From positions 1,582,291 through 1,646,290 of the forward strand of contig NZ_LT629735.1 in assembly GCF_900104925.1 (NCBI RefSeq): 64,000 nt of DNA, given 5' to 3'. Below, in pieces: positions 44,930-52,960 of the stretch (within the stretch, counting starts at the first letter, position 1; every line of letters begins with the position of its first letter). The DNA is from Opitutus sp. GAS368. GTDB taxonomy: Bacteria; Verrucomicrobiota; Verrucomicrobiia; Opitutales; Opitutaceae. The translations under genes and the position numbers were made by a program. The notes under the pieces were generated by a model. That model was not told the origin of the DNA and did not search any database. It saw nothing but the letters and a program-made list of their open reading frames with translations.

Positions 44930-45178
44930 GGGAGTGTCTTCAAACCTCCGAAAAGAACCACTAATGAGATTTCACCAAGGGTGAAATCCACAGAAACCGC
45001 TCCGGCTGATCGCCTGCGCGGTGGGCTTCGGGGGCCCGCTAATCGCGGGCAGAGAGGGCGGCGATCAGCCGCCCCCTGAACCTGTCGGCGGCGGCGATCA
45101 GCCGGAGCAGTGAAAGTAGATTCCGCCGTTGGCGGAATCCTTTTAGTGGTCCCCCTTCCGAGCTTTGAAAACACTCCC
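44930..45178. mobile_element. MITE with TA target duplication (copy 1)
   Basis: A 249-bp element with imperfect terminal inverted repeats GGGAGTGTCTTCAAACCTCC / GCTTTGAAAACACTCCC. It splits the sequence CCATTAGTGGT found intact elsewhere: left flank CCAT-TA, right flank TA-GTGGT. Removing the element and one TA restores the repeat exactly, so this is an insertion with TA duplication, as for IS630/Tc1-mariner elements. Internal hairpins include CGGCGATCAGCC and GATTCCGCC / GGCGGAATC. No ORF. Confidence 0.85.
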
Positions 45179-45214
45179 TAGTGGTGACCCGCCTTGGTTG
45201 GTTTGGAACCCATC

Positions 45215-45360
45215 CGTGTTCATCCGTGCAATCCGTGGTCCATCACTCCGGGTCAGCTCTGCCTTGCCGTCTGTCCTCCGTCCTCTGTCTTCCGTCCTCT
45301 GTCCTCTGGAATCTGTCCTCCGTCTTCTGCCCTCCGTCCTCGGTCCCCCGTCCTCACTCC
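45215..45360. repeat. Direct repeat A1 with TCCTCYG heptamers
   Basis: CCGTGTTCATCCGTGCAATC CGTGGTC, then ATCACTCCGGGTCAG, then twelve 7-mers such as TCCTCCG TCCTCTG, TCTTCCG TCCTCTG. A near copy lies at 47.08-47.18 kb, on the other side of the membrane-protein gene. It runs into that gene's 3' end. Confidence 0.7.
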
Positions 45361-46895
45361 ACCTTCACCTCGTAGACCGCAAACCCCAGCTCGCGGCCGC
45401 TGGCCGCGTTTTCCGTCAGGGGCGGCGTCGGGCTGGCGAACTCCAGTTGCGCGTGGCCGTCCGTCACCGCCACGCCGAACAGGTGGATCCATTGGGCCCG
45501 CGGGGCCAGGTCGCCCCGCCACAGCACGCGGCCGCCCTGCCTGATTTCCAACCGCCGCGGCGTGAAGCCCTTCACGGCCACCTGCAGGTTCACCGCTTCT
45601 GACCGGCGGGGTTGGAAGTCGAGACGGAGGGCGCCTTCCTGCGCACACCACGCCCAGCTCCTCGTCCGGCCGGCCTCGGTCTCATACCAGTGCGCATCGG
45701 TGTGCACCACGTAGCTGCCGGCCGGGCTCCACCCGGCGGTCAGTTCGTGCCGGCCGGGCGGCACCTGCCACAGCATCAGCACGCCGCTCAACAACGAGAG
45801 ATTGCCGAGGACGGGCCAGAGCCACGGAACCCGCGTGCGGACCACCAGCACGTTGAAGGCCAGCGTCAGCGGCAGCAGGACGCGTGACGCCGCTCCGGGA
45901 TGTCCCTCCCACACCGCCGGGCCGAGGAAGAGCATCAACCCCACGTAGACGGCTCCGAGCCGCCACCAGTTGTCCTGCGGTTTGGGCCGCGAAATAATGA
46001 AAAGCGCCTGCACGGTCAGCGCGAAGTGTGCGAGCAGCGTCGTCAGGGTGAGATACTGGTCGGGCTCCGTGTGCAACCGGCGCCACATCTCGGTCCACTT
46101 GGCCGCCCAGCCGGTGACCGGCAGCGCGAAGTTGTGCAGGCCCGGCTGGATCGGATTCAGTCGCAAGCGCAGATACAGCAGCCACAGCACCAGCGGGACG
46201 GCGACCAGCCCCACGCGGCCCACCGCCCGCAGCCAGTCGGCCCGCGGGCCCTTCCCGGGCGGCAGCAAGGTCACGGCGCCGAGCAGCACCGTCTCGCGCG
46301 CCAGCCCGCCCAATCCGAGGAGCGCCGTCGCCGGTCCGCGCCGGTTGCGCTCCGCCAACACCGTCGCGCCGGCGACGAGCAGCAACGCCAGCAGGTCGGT
46401 CAGCGCCAGCCGCACGCTGTGCAGTGCTCCCGCGGAAAACAGCACCCCCGCCCACGTCAGGGTGCCGCGCCAGTCGTGCGGGAAAATCCGCCCCAGCAGC
46501 GCGGCCAGCCCGGCCCAGATCACGAGGTTCAGCCACGCGTAGATGCGCACCGCCGCCACCGGGTCGCCGCCACCGGCGGCCCAGGCCGTCCAGCTGAGCA
46601 AAATCCGTCGCGCGCGGTAGCCGACGTTGTCGATGGCGCCGCGCAGCGCCGGGTCGTTCACCGCCGGCCGCGCGGCCAGCTGCGCATAGTAGTGCCCGTC
46701 GTAGCCATCCTCGTAGAGGAAGATCGGCGCCGTGCGCAGCTCCGGCAGCGTGTGGGCCATGCTGTCCTCGTCCATCTGCAGGAAGCGCGTGAACCCGTAA
46801 TAGGGATGCCAGAAGCGGCCCGTCAGCCAGGCGAAGAAAACCAGCAGCGCCACCCGCGCGAGGCGGGAGAGGGTTTCGGGGCGCAGGGACGGCAT
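45354..46895 (-). CDS. Large polytopic membrane protein with C-terminal beta domain
   Basis: About 513 aa. Some ten helices in the first 380 residues, with a periplasmic loop near residue 50 containing LYEDGYDGHYYAQLA, an acidic pattern reminiscent of GT-C glycosyltransferases. The last ~120 residues (GRTRSWAWCAQEGALRLDFQ onward) look like a soluble beta-sandwich. I suggest a membrane glycosyltransferase-like protein, unproven. Start at MPSLRPE; an upstream ATG would run into repeat DNA. Direct repeats flank the gene. Confidence 0.7.
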   Translation of the reverse strand: MPSLRPETLSRLARVALLVFFAWLTGRFWHPYYGFTRFLQMDEDSMAHTLPELRTAPIFLYEDGYDGHYYAQLAARPAVNDPALRGAIDNVGYRARRILLSWTAWAAGGGDPVAAVRIYAWLNLVIWAGLAALLGRIFPHDWRGTLTWAGVLFSAGALHSVRLALTDLLALLLVAGATVLAERNRRGPATALLGLGGLARETVLLGAVTLLPPGKGPRADWLRAVGRVGLVAVPLVLWLLYLRLRLNPIQPGLHNFALPVTGWAAKWTEMWRRLHTEPDQYLTLTTLLAHFALTVQALFIISRPKPQDNWWRLGAVYVGLMLFLGPAVWEGHPGAASRVLLPLTLAFNVLVVRTRVPWLWPVLGNLSLLSGVLMLWQVPPGRHELTAGWSPAGSYVVHTDAHWYETEAGRTRSWAWCAQEGALRLDFQPRRSEAVNLQVAVKGFTPRRLEIRQGGRVLWRGDLAPRAQWIHLFGVAVTDGHAQLEFASPTPPLTENAASGRELGFAVYEVKVE

Positions 46896-47221
46896 GTCGC
46901 GAACGGAAGATGGTTTAACGCCAGGGCGCAAGGCCGTGAAGATTTTTAACCACCATTGCACGGATGAACACGGATTGAAAACAGCCCAATCATTTTACAG
47001 GAGGCCGCAGAGATAACAGAGAGTTCGTCCTCATGCCTTTTCTCCGCGTGCTCCTGTGAAAACACTGCCTTGGCCTTTATCCGTGTTCATCCGTGCAATC
47101 CGTGGTCAATCACTCCGGGTCAAGCCTGCCTTGCAGTCTGTCCTCCGTCTTCCGTCCTCTGTCCTCTGGAATCTGCCCTACCGTCTTGTCATCCGGGTAT
47201 TGTAGGGCAGATTCACGCCGG
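46896..47221. repeat. Gap with direct repeat A2
   Basis: TTAACCACCATTGCACGGAT GAACACGGATTG, then repeat A2 (about 47083-47180): CCGTGTTCATCCGTGCAATC CGTGGTC, ATCACTCCGGGTCAA, and heptamers TCCTCCG TCTTCCG TCCTCTG. It matches repeat A1 in the same orientation. No gene is seen. Confidence 0.65.
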
Positions 47222-48313
47222 ATGGATGCCACCCCCCCGCCCGAGGCGCGCACGCGCAAGAAGCCGAGCTACCCGGTCGGCGAGGATTTGCGCAATTACC
47301 TGAAGCGCTACCGCCGCGAGCGCGAGCTGCCCGTCACCTACGAGCGGCTGCGACACTTCCACGAGTCCCACCCGCTGATGGACACCGAGGGCCGCAACAC
47401 CCTCTGGGAGTCCGTCGCCTACCCCGCCGAGGAGATCCCGGGGCTCAACGAGGACCTGAAGCGCATCTACGCCCTGCTCCGCGTGGACGGCGACTTCTCG
47501 GTCATGCAGCACCTCTACATCGACCGCATTGACTTCTGCAGCTTCGGCAACTCGACGCCGTTCCGCATCAAGATCGTCAACGCCTACAACGACAATCCCG
47601 ACTACTTCTACATCAAGAAGGCCGACGCCTCGCGCGTCTACGGCCTCGAGCTCGAACACCTGCTCTCGCCCAACCGCCTGAACTTCCTCACCGCCGGCAC
47701 CACGCTGGTCGAGGAGCACATCGCCGGCATCCCGGGCGACATCTTCATCGAGCGCTGGCTGCACCGCCCCGAGCTGCGCCCCATCCGCATCGCCAAGGAG
47801 CTGGTGAAGTTCAACGAACGCAGCTTCGTCCAGCTGCTCGGCGACATGCGCAGCTACAACTTCGTGGTCGTCATCACGCCCGACTTCGAGGGCTCGCAGA
47901 TCCGCATCCGCGCGATGGACTTCGACCAGCAGGCGCACAACGGCCGGAAGACCTTCTACCTGCCGCAGTTTTTCAAGGAGAACCTGCCGCTGGTCGAGTT
48001 CTGCAAGAAGCACCTGCACCTGAAGACCGCGTTCCAATACCAGCGCGAGGAGCAGACGCTCATGCTCGCCCGCGCCGAGCTGGCCGCGTCGCGCCTCGAC
48101 GTCCTGCTCACCGCCATGGCGCGCGACACCATCGCCCCGCCGGAGAACGTCGTGCTGCTGCGCGAAGGCCTGGCCGCGCACTTCAAGAACGACCGCTACC
48201 TTCAGTGCGAGAGCATGGGCGCGCTGGTCCGCGCGAACCTCGACACCCTCCGCCACAACATCCATCAGGGCCTCGGCGCGCTGAAGGCGGATCAGATCCT
48301 CGGCGCGAGCTGA
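47222..48313 (+). CDS. Conserved hypothetical protein, 363 aa
   Basis: Cytosolic protein with a basic N-terminus (EARTRKKPSYPVGEDLRNYL). The body has RIDFCSFGNSTPFRIKIVNA, HLLSPNRLNFLTAGTTLVEE, HIAGIPGDIFI and VITPDFEGSQIRIRAMDFDQ QAHNGRK. The IKIVNAYND / IAGIPGD / RIRAMDFDQQ order faintly resembles a kinase-like fold, but the evidence is thin. Strong conservation-type composition (few low-complexity runs) suggests a real enzyme. Start at ATG before DATPPPEA. Confidence 0.65.
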   Translation: MDATPPPEARTRKKPSYPVGEDLRNYLKRYRRERELPVTYERLRHFHESHPLMDTEGRNTLWESVAYPAEEIPGLNEDLKRIYALLRVDGDFSVMQHLYIDRIDFCSFGNSTPFRIKIVNAYNDNPDYFYIKKADASRVYGLELEHLLSPNRLNFLTAGTTLVEEHIAGIPGDIFIERWLHRPELRPIRIAKELVKFNERSFVQLLGDMRSYNFVVVITPDFEGSQIRIRAMDFDQQAHNGRKTFYLPQFFKENLPLVEFCKKHLHLKTAFQYQREEQTLMLARAELAASRLDVLLTAMARDTIAPPENVVLLREGLAAHFKNDRYLQCESMGALVRANLDTLRHNIHQGLGALKADQILGAS

Positions 48314-48886
48314 GCGCGCCGAGCGAGACCTGAAACCTGAGACCTGAATTTTTAATACTCCAAACGTTTAACCACGAAGGACACGAATTTTCACGAATGG
48401 GAGAATCCCATACCCAACCTTCGCGCCCCCTTAGCGCCCTTCGCGCTTAAACAGATCCCAAACCGCTTAACCACTAATCCACACTAATGTGCACTAATTG
48501 ATACAGCCTGATACTGTTCTTTGCATTAGTGCTGATTAGTGACCATTAGTGGTTAAAAATCCGGGTCAGCCCCTTTCCGTGTGTTCTGTGTATGCTACGC
48601 CATCTCCCAAAGCCTTCGTCCGTGGTTTAACTCATTCCCCAACCCCCATCATTTAACCACGAAGGACACGAATTTTCACGAATGGAAGAATCCAATACCC
48701 AACCTTCGCGCCCTTCGCGGTTAACCTCCGCAGCCTGTCCTCCGTCATCTGTCCTCAGTAATATCTTCCCCACCCCCATCCGTGTTTATCCGTGTAATCC
48801 GCGGTAAAAACCGACTTAGCTTCTTCGCTTCTTAGTGTGAATCCGCCCCTCCTTCAGGTTTCAGGTCTCAGGTTTCAGGTTTCCCG
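48314..48886. repeat. 573-bp gap built of composite repeats, bounded by heptamers
   Basis: GAGACCTGAAACCTGAGACC on the left and CAGGTTTCAGGTCTCAGGTT on the right are mirror images at the two gene edges. Inside: composite repeat copy 2 (48360-48575, same module order as at 41.04 kb), a third partial copy (TTTAACCACGAAGGACACGA from ~48653), TCCTCCG heptamers, and ATCCGTGTTTATCCGTGTAA. No gene is seen. Confidence 0.7.
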
Positions 48887-49423
48887 ATGAAAGCGTTCAC
48901 GCTTCTCATAAAGAATCTCGCTTTCACCATCCTGGTCCCGGGCTTCATAGTGGGCTGGGTGCCGTTGAACCTGTTCGAGCGTCATCCCCAGTGGCCGGCG
49001 GTGTGGGCGTGGCAGCAATATACCGGTGCGGCATTGTTCGGGCTCGGAGCCCTGGTTTTCCTGCACTGCCAGTGGCTGTTCGCCGTGAAGGGCCAGGGGA
49101 CGCCCGCGCCGATCGACCCGCCGAAGAAGTTCGTGCGCCGCGGCCTCTACAAATGGGTGCGCAACCCGATGTATCTCGCCGTCTTTAGCCTAGTCGGCGC
49201 CGAGGCCCTGTTCCTGCGTTCGGGACACATCGCCGTCTATTTCGTCCTCCTCGTGTGCATTATCCATGTCTGGGTGCTGGCGTATGAGGAGACCGTCCTC
49301 CGCCGCAACTTCGGGGCGATCTACGAAGACTACAAACGCGACGTCCCCCGCTGGCTCCCCCGGAAACCAAAACCTCCCTTGCAGACTGTAGCCCCCTTTC
49401 CGGTGGAGAGCGCAAAGCGGTAA
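48887..49423 (+). CDS. Isoprenylcysteine carboxyl methyltransferase-like membrane protein
   Basis: Integral membrane methyltransferase of the ICMT/PEMT type. Four or five helices and the conserved C-terminal block: RRGLYKWVRNPMYLAVFSLV, then AYEETVLRRNFGAIYEDYKR DVPRW, where the RNPMY and EE...Y..Y residues bind SAM and substrate. 178 aa. Bacterial members methylate diverse small or lipid substrates; none can be named here. An AGGTTTC array ends 6 bp before its start. Confidence 0.85.
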   Translation: MKAFTLLIKNLAFTILVPGFIVGWVPLNLFERHPQWPAVWAWQQYTGAALFGLGALVFLHCQWLFAVKGQGTPAPIDPPKKFVRRGLYKWVRNPMYLAVFSLVGAEALFLRSGHIAVYFVLLVCIIHVWVLAYEETVLRRNFGAIYEDYKRDVPRWLPRKPKPPLQTVAPFPVESAKR

Positions 49424-49499
49424 GAGTCAGGATGCCCAGCCCTTCCCTGGGGCGAAGCTTGCAAGAGCGGCAAAGTTGGCACTAATAGCCGCTATCTGG

Positions 49500-50174
49500 A
49501 TGCAACCCTCTCCGAAGATTTATTCGAGCTTTCGCCATGACGCCCGCGCGGTTGTCTACGAGGGGAGTTGCTTGGACTTGCTTGCCGAGCTTCCGGCCGA
49601 ATCGATGCAGCTAATCGTAACTTCGCCGCCATATAACATCGGCAAAAGTTATGAAAAACGGAGTCCTCTTGAATCTTATCTGGAATTCCAAAAGGCCACT
49701 ATTACGGCATGCGTTAAGGCCCTGAAGCCTCAGGGCAGCATATGTTGGCAGGTTGGAAACTTCGTCGATAAAAGAGGCATTGGGAGTATTGTCCCGCTTG
49801 ATATAGCAATATTCAGCATATTCGCAGAACTAGGGCTAAAGCTTCGCAACCGCATTATATGGCACTTCGAACACGGGCTACATTGCTCTAATCGCTTCTC
49901 AGGACGCTATGAAACTATCCTCTGGTTCACAAAGACTGATGACTACGTCTTTAACTTGGACCCCATTCGTGTCCCGCAAAAATATCCTGGAAAGAAGTAT
50001 TTTAAGGGACCTAAAGGCGTCAGGTTTTATGTCTTTCAGTCGTCGGTTGAATTGAGCCGGGCCGCTTGGCGTTTGACGCATCCGGCCGGTTGCCCAGTCT
50101 CCGGCTATCGCCCGGGGCCACTGGCGATAATTTCTACCTATGGCCAGATACCGCATCGTCCGCCCAGTAGGTGA
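49500..50174 (+). pseudogene. Truncated DNA methyltransferase (beta-class, SPPY)
   Basis: Remnant of an N4-cytosine/N6-adenine DNA methyltransferase. Catalytic motif IV is IVTSPPYNIGKSY; the region ADGSICWQVGNFVDKR-type reads PQGSICWQVGNFVDKR. Similarity stops after VPQKYPGKKYFKGPK. The expected C-terminal half (the WxxP region and the FxGxGT SAM loop) is absent, replaced by unrelated residues. Local GC is clearly lower than the host average. Without motif I it cannot bind SAM, so it should be inactive. No restriction enzyme is adjacent. Confidence 0.75.
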
Positions 50175-50260
50175 CCACTGCGCCGCCCAGAATGCCCAAG
50201 GTCAATTGCCTCGGGGTGTTTCCTCTCTGCGACCTCCGTGCCCTCTGTGTTAAAAAATGA

Positions 50261-50850
50261 TCGGGGTTCCTTCGGAGTGCTTTCGCTCTTCCTTCGTTCT
50301 CCCTTCGTTCTCCCTTCGCTGTGCCTCACTGCTTGGGGTGAAGCCCCGGGATGAATCGGGAGTATTGGGCTCCGAGGATCCCCATACTTTGGTCGAGCTT
50401 TGGCCACGCTTTGGTCGGGCTTTGCTCGGGTGCGGGGTGAATCCCCGAGGCGCATCGGGAGGGTTGGTTCCATGGCTTCCCCATACTTTGGCCATAGACA
50501 GGCTTTAGCTTGGCTTTAGATTGGCTTTAACCTGGGGGTGCAACCCTGCATGAGGCCGGGGGAGTGGCGGGTTCATGGTCCCGCAACTTGGTTCCACACT
50601 GGCTCCACTCTGGCTCCACATTGGTTCCATCCTGGGGGGAAACACCTTGCTTGAGACCGAGAGTGCAGCTCCCGCCTCTGCCTTACTGGATCCTTACAGG
50701 TGCTATACAGGCTCCTTACTGGAGCCTACTGACTTGGGGACGCCCGGCTGTCGACCTGGCTGGCCTGGTCTTCCATCCCTCTCTTATCCTTCGCTCAACC
50801 TTCTGGTAACCTTCTTGCATCCTTCTTAGGCTCTTTTGCTCTTAACCGGC
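50261..50850. repeat. Modular ~100-bp array with 11-bp microrepeat tails
   Basis: Five heads begin at 50335, 50434, 50535, 50635 and 50736 (99-101 bp apart). The better heads read GGGGTGAANCCCC, then CGGGAG and TCCCCATACTTTGG. Each head is followed by four or five 11-mers peculiar to that unit: CTTTGGTCGAG-type, CTTTAGCTTGG-type, CACTGGCTCCA-type, CCTTACTGGAT-type and GCTCAACCTTC-type. A sixth tail (GTTCTCCCTTC x2 and variants) precedes the first full head. Frames are not kept open through it, so it is probably not coding. Confidence 0.75.
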
Positions 50851-51000
50851 TTGGAGGGAGGGAGCCGGATATTTTAACACAGAGCGCGCAGAGGTCCACA
50901 GAGCCATTGCATTGAGGGTTTGATTCCCGCCTCTCTGAACTCCGGGTCCAACCGTCGGTTGACCATCTTCTCGCTGCGCGCTACGTCGCGTGAGATATAT

Positions 51001-51077
51001 TCAGGTCTCAGGTCTCAGGTCTCAGGTCTCAGGTCTCAGGTCTCAGGTCTCAGGTCTCAGGTCTCAGGTCTCAGGTC
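51001..51077 (+). repeat. Eleven perfect tandem copies of TCAGGTC
   Basis: A 7-bp unit repeated exactly 11 times, then TTTT. It is the purest example of the AGGTYTC heptamer seen near other gene edges. It ends 71 bp before the DUF2726 gene. Slippage here could alter spacing of upstream signals. Confidence 0.9.
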
Positions 51078-51148
51078 TTTTGCCACTGCCATGCCACCTC
51101 GGGCGGTTTAGGTGGTCTGAGGGTGGCGCGGCCTCGCCGAATTCAGAC

Positions 51149-51655
51149 ATGCAACCGATCTCCATCCTGGTGGCCGTGGTCCTGGTCGCGTTTTTCCTCT
51201 GGGCCGTCATCAAGGCCCAGCTGGCGGGCCGGCGGAAAGGTGTCTACTACCTGCGGAAATCCCTCTTCACCCCGGCCGAGCGCGTCTTCCTCGAGGTGCT
51301 GGAACGGGCCGTGCCCGCCGGCGTGCGCGTCTTCGGCAAGGTGCGCCTCGAGGACATCTTCGGTGTGGCGCGCGGCTTGGATCGGGCCGAACGGCTGGCC
51401 GCCCGGAACAAGATCAACCGCAAGCACGTGGATTTCCTGCTCGTGAAGGAAAGCGACCTGGCGCCGCTGGCCGGCATCGAACTCGACGACTCCTCCCACG
51501 AGGCCGACGACCGCCGTCAGCGCGACGCCTTCGTGGATTCAACCTTCGCCAGCGCCGGCCTGCCGTTGCTGCATGTGCCCGTGCAGAAGGCCTACAGCCT
51601 GGCGGAATTGAAAGCCGACCTCGCCGAGGTGCTGTTCAAGCGCCCGTCAAATTAA
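51149..51655 (+). CDS. DUF2726 nuclease-like protein with N-terminal membrane helix
   Basis: 168 aa. A membrane anchor (ISILVAVVLVAFFLWAVIKA) is followed by a DUF2726 domain that resembles the PD-(D/E)XK nuclease fold: RKHVDFLLV then LAGIELDDSSHEADDRRQRD AFVDS and AGLPLLHVPV, with the acidic and arginine residues of that fold. Activity is unproven. Start is ATG before QPISILV; the frame stays open upstream through the TCAGGTC array, but that is unlikely to be translated. Confidence 0.8.
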   Translation: MQPISILVAVVLVAFFLWAVIKAQLAGRRKGVYYLRKSLFTPAERVFLEVLERAVPAGVRVFGKVRLEDIFGVARGLDRAERLAARNKINRKHVDFLLVKESDLAPLAGIELDDSSHEADDRRQRDAFVDSTFASAGLPLLHVPVQKAYSLAELKADLAEVLFKRPSN

Positions 51656-51925
51656 ACACCGAGGACGCAGAGAGTGCAGAGCCCTGGGTATAATACCAAA
51701 CACCCAAAGCTTTTACACGAAGGCCGCAAAGAACGCAGAGATATTTCCCTTCGCAGGATCTGCTTCGCGGTCTTGGCGACCTTGGTGTAGAGTGTAGTCG
51801 CTTGAGGCGATTGGTATAAATCCATTGGCTTGAACTCCGGGATCTCTGCGAGCTCTGTGTTAAGCAGATGCCCGGTCTGACGTCTGATATCTGACGTCTG
51901 TTCTCTGTTCGCCGGCTCCGCCGGC
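51656..51925. repeat. Repeat-rich gap
   Basis: Contains CACCGAGGACGCAGAGAGTG, CACGAAGGCCGCAAAGAACG, and a run of GTCTGAC-type heptamers (GTCTGAC GTCTGAT, ATCTGAC GTCTGTT). A GCCGGCTCCGCCGGC hairpin lies just before the end of the convergent membrane-protein gene. No gene. Confidence 0.55.
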
Positions 51926-52483
51926 TCACCACAGCCAGCAGAACACCAGCCCGGAACCGGCCGCGTAAAGCGCGGCGTCGAGGAGATGCTTCGCGCTCGA
52001 GGACCACGGGCGCCCCATCCAGATCGACTCGGTGACCGTGCCGAAGCCGTGGGCGATGAACGTGATCGCGGCGGCGAGCTTCGCCGCCGGGCGGGCATAG
52101 ACGTGGTCCACCCCGAAGACCTTCGCCGCCAGCCAGGCCGCGACGGCGGAGATGACCAGGCTCCAGAGAAACCAAAGCCCGAGATACTTGCCCATGTTGT
52201 GCGGGCCGTTCGGGAGCAGCGTGATGTGCCCCACCGGGCCCTCCTCGTATTTCTTCTTCATCACGTCGCCGCCCATCTCCTTCATGTCCTTGCAATGCGG
52301 GATGACATACCGGCCGGGCGCCGGATGGCCGGCGCGGATCGCGGCGCGCACGGCGTCCTCGTTGGTGAGGGCTCCGTAATCGGAGGCGTGCCACTTGAGG
52401 ACCATGTGGATGAGGGAACTGATCACGAACACGGTCACTGCACTGAGCAGGATCGGCAGCCAGAGGGAGAGCAGGGCATTCAT
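51926..52483 (-). CDS. Conserved membrane protein, unknown
   Basis: 185 aa with an N-terminal helix (LWLPILLSAVTVFVISSLIH), a cytosolic segment with GHPAPGRYVIPHCKDMKEMG, and three C-terminal helices, one containing TFIAHGFGTVTESIWMGRPW. This arrangement is seen in hypothetical proteins of environmental bacteria, but I cannot name a function. The start is ATG before NALLSLWL, immediately beside the next repeat gap. Confidence 0.7.
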   Translation of the reverse strand: MNALLSLWLPILLSAVTVFVISSLIHMVLKWHASDYGALTNEDAVRAAIRAGHPAPGRYVIPHCKDMKEMGGDVMKKKYEEGPVGHITLLPNGPHNMGKYLGLWFLWSLVISAVAAWLAAKVFGVDHVYARPAAKLAAAITFIAHGFGTVTESIWMGRPWSSSAKHLLDAALYAAGSGLVFCWLW

Positions 52484-52960
52484 GGGGTGAATTCTTACAG
52501 GAGGAAACGGAGGGAACAGAGATTCAGATTCGCAGATTCGTCTTTCTCGGTTTTCTCCGTCATCTCCTGTGCAATGTTTCGGGGTTGGGGTGCCCCGAAT
52601 TATTCTCACAAACGGCCCGGGGAAGGAAGCGGGAAATGGGGGGTGGCGCAGCAAGGCCGCGCGGGAATCCAAGAAAGGCGTTTTCACACCAAGAAGCTAA
52701 GAAACAAAGGGGGCTTCCCTGCTTCAGTCCGTCCTTCGCTGCTTTGCTTCTTCGTGTGAGATCCCCGGCCCGCAGGGATCGGCCGTCGCCAAGCCTATGG
52801 CCCGACAAGCGCGGGCCCTCCACCCTCTTATACTTCGTGCCTTGGCGCCTTTCTGTGAATCTTGTTTCAGGTCTCCGGTTTCAAGTTTCAGGTTTCTCTT
52901 CGCTTTCCCCTTGGCTCGGCGGGCCGGGCACCTAGCTTGCGGGCGGCGGTCTGTCTTCCC
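52484..52960. repeat. Repeat-rich gap before the TAXI gene
   Basis: Holds CTTACAGGAGGAAACGGAGG, TTCTCCGTCATCTCCTGTGC, CTTTGCTTCTTCGTGTGAGA, and heptamers TTTCAGGTCTCCGGTTTCAA GTTTCAGG. The TAXI reading frame is open through the last array but probably not translated there. No gene is seen. Confidence 0.55.

Noticed and set aside
49500-50174. Active restriction-modification system
   Set aside because: The methyltransferase lacks the SAM-binding half and no endonuclease gene is adjacent. The DUF2726 protein 1 kb away is membrane-anchored and not a plausible partner on present evidence.
50261-51077. CRISPR array
   Set aside because: Repeats are 7 or 11 bp, tandem and degenerate, with no constant 23-47-bp repeat, no unique spacers of uniform size and no cas genes.
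50990-51148. N-terminal extension of the DUF2726 protein through the TCAGGTC repeat
   Set aside because: The extension is pure repeat translation (SGLRSQV units); the domain begins with a good ATG and membrane helix downstream.
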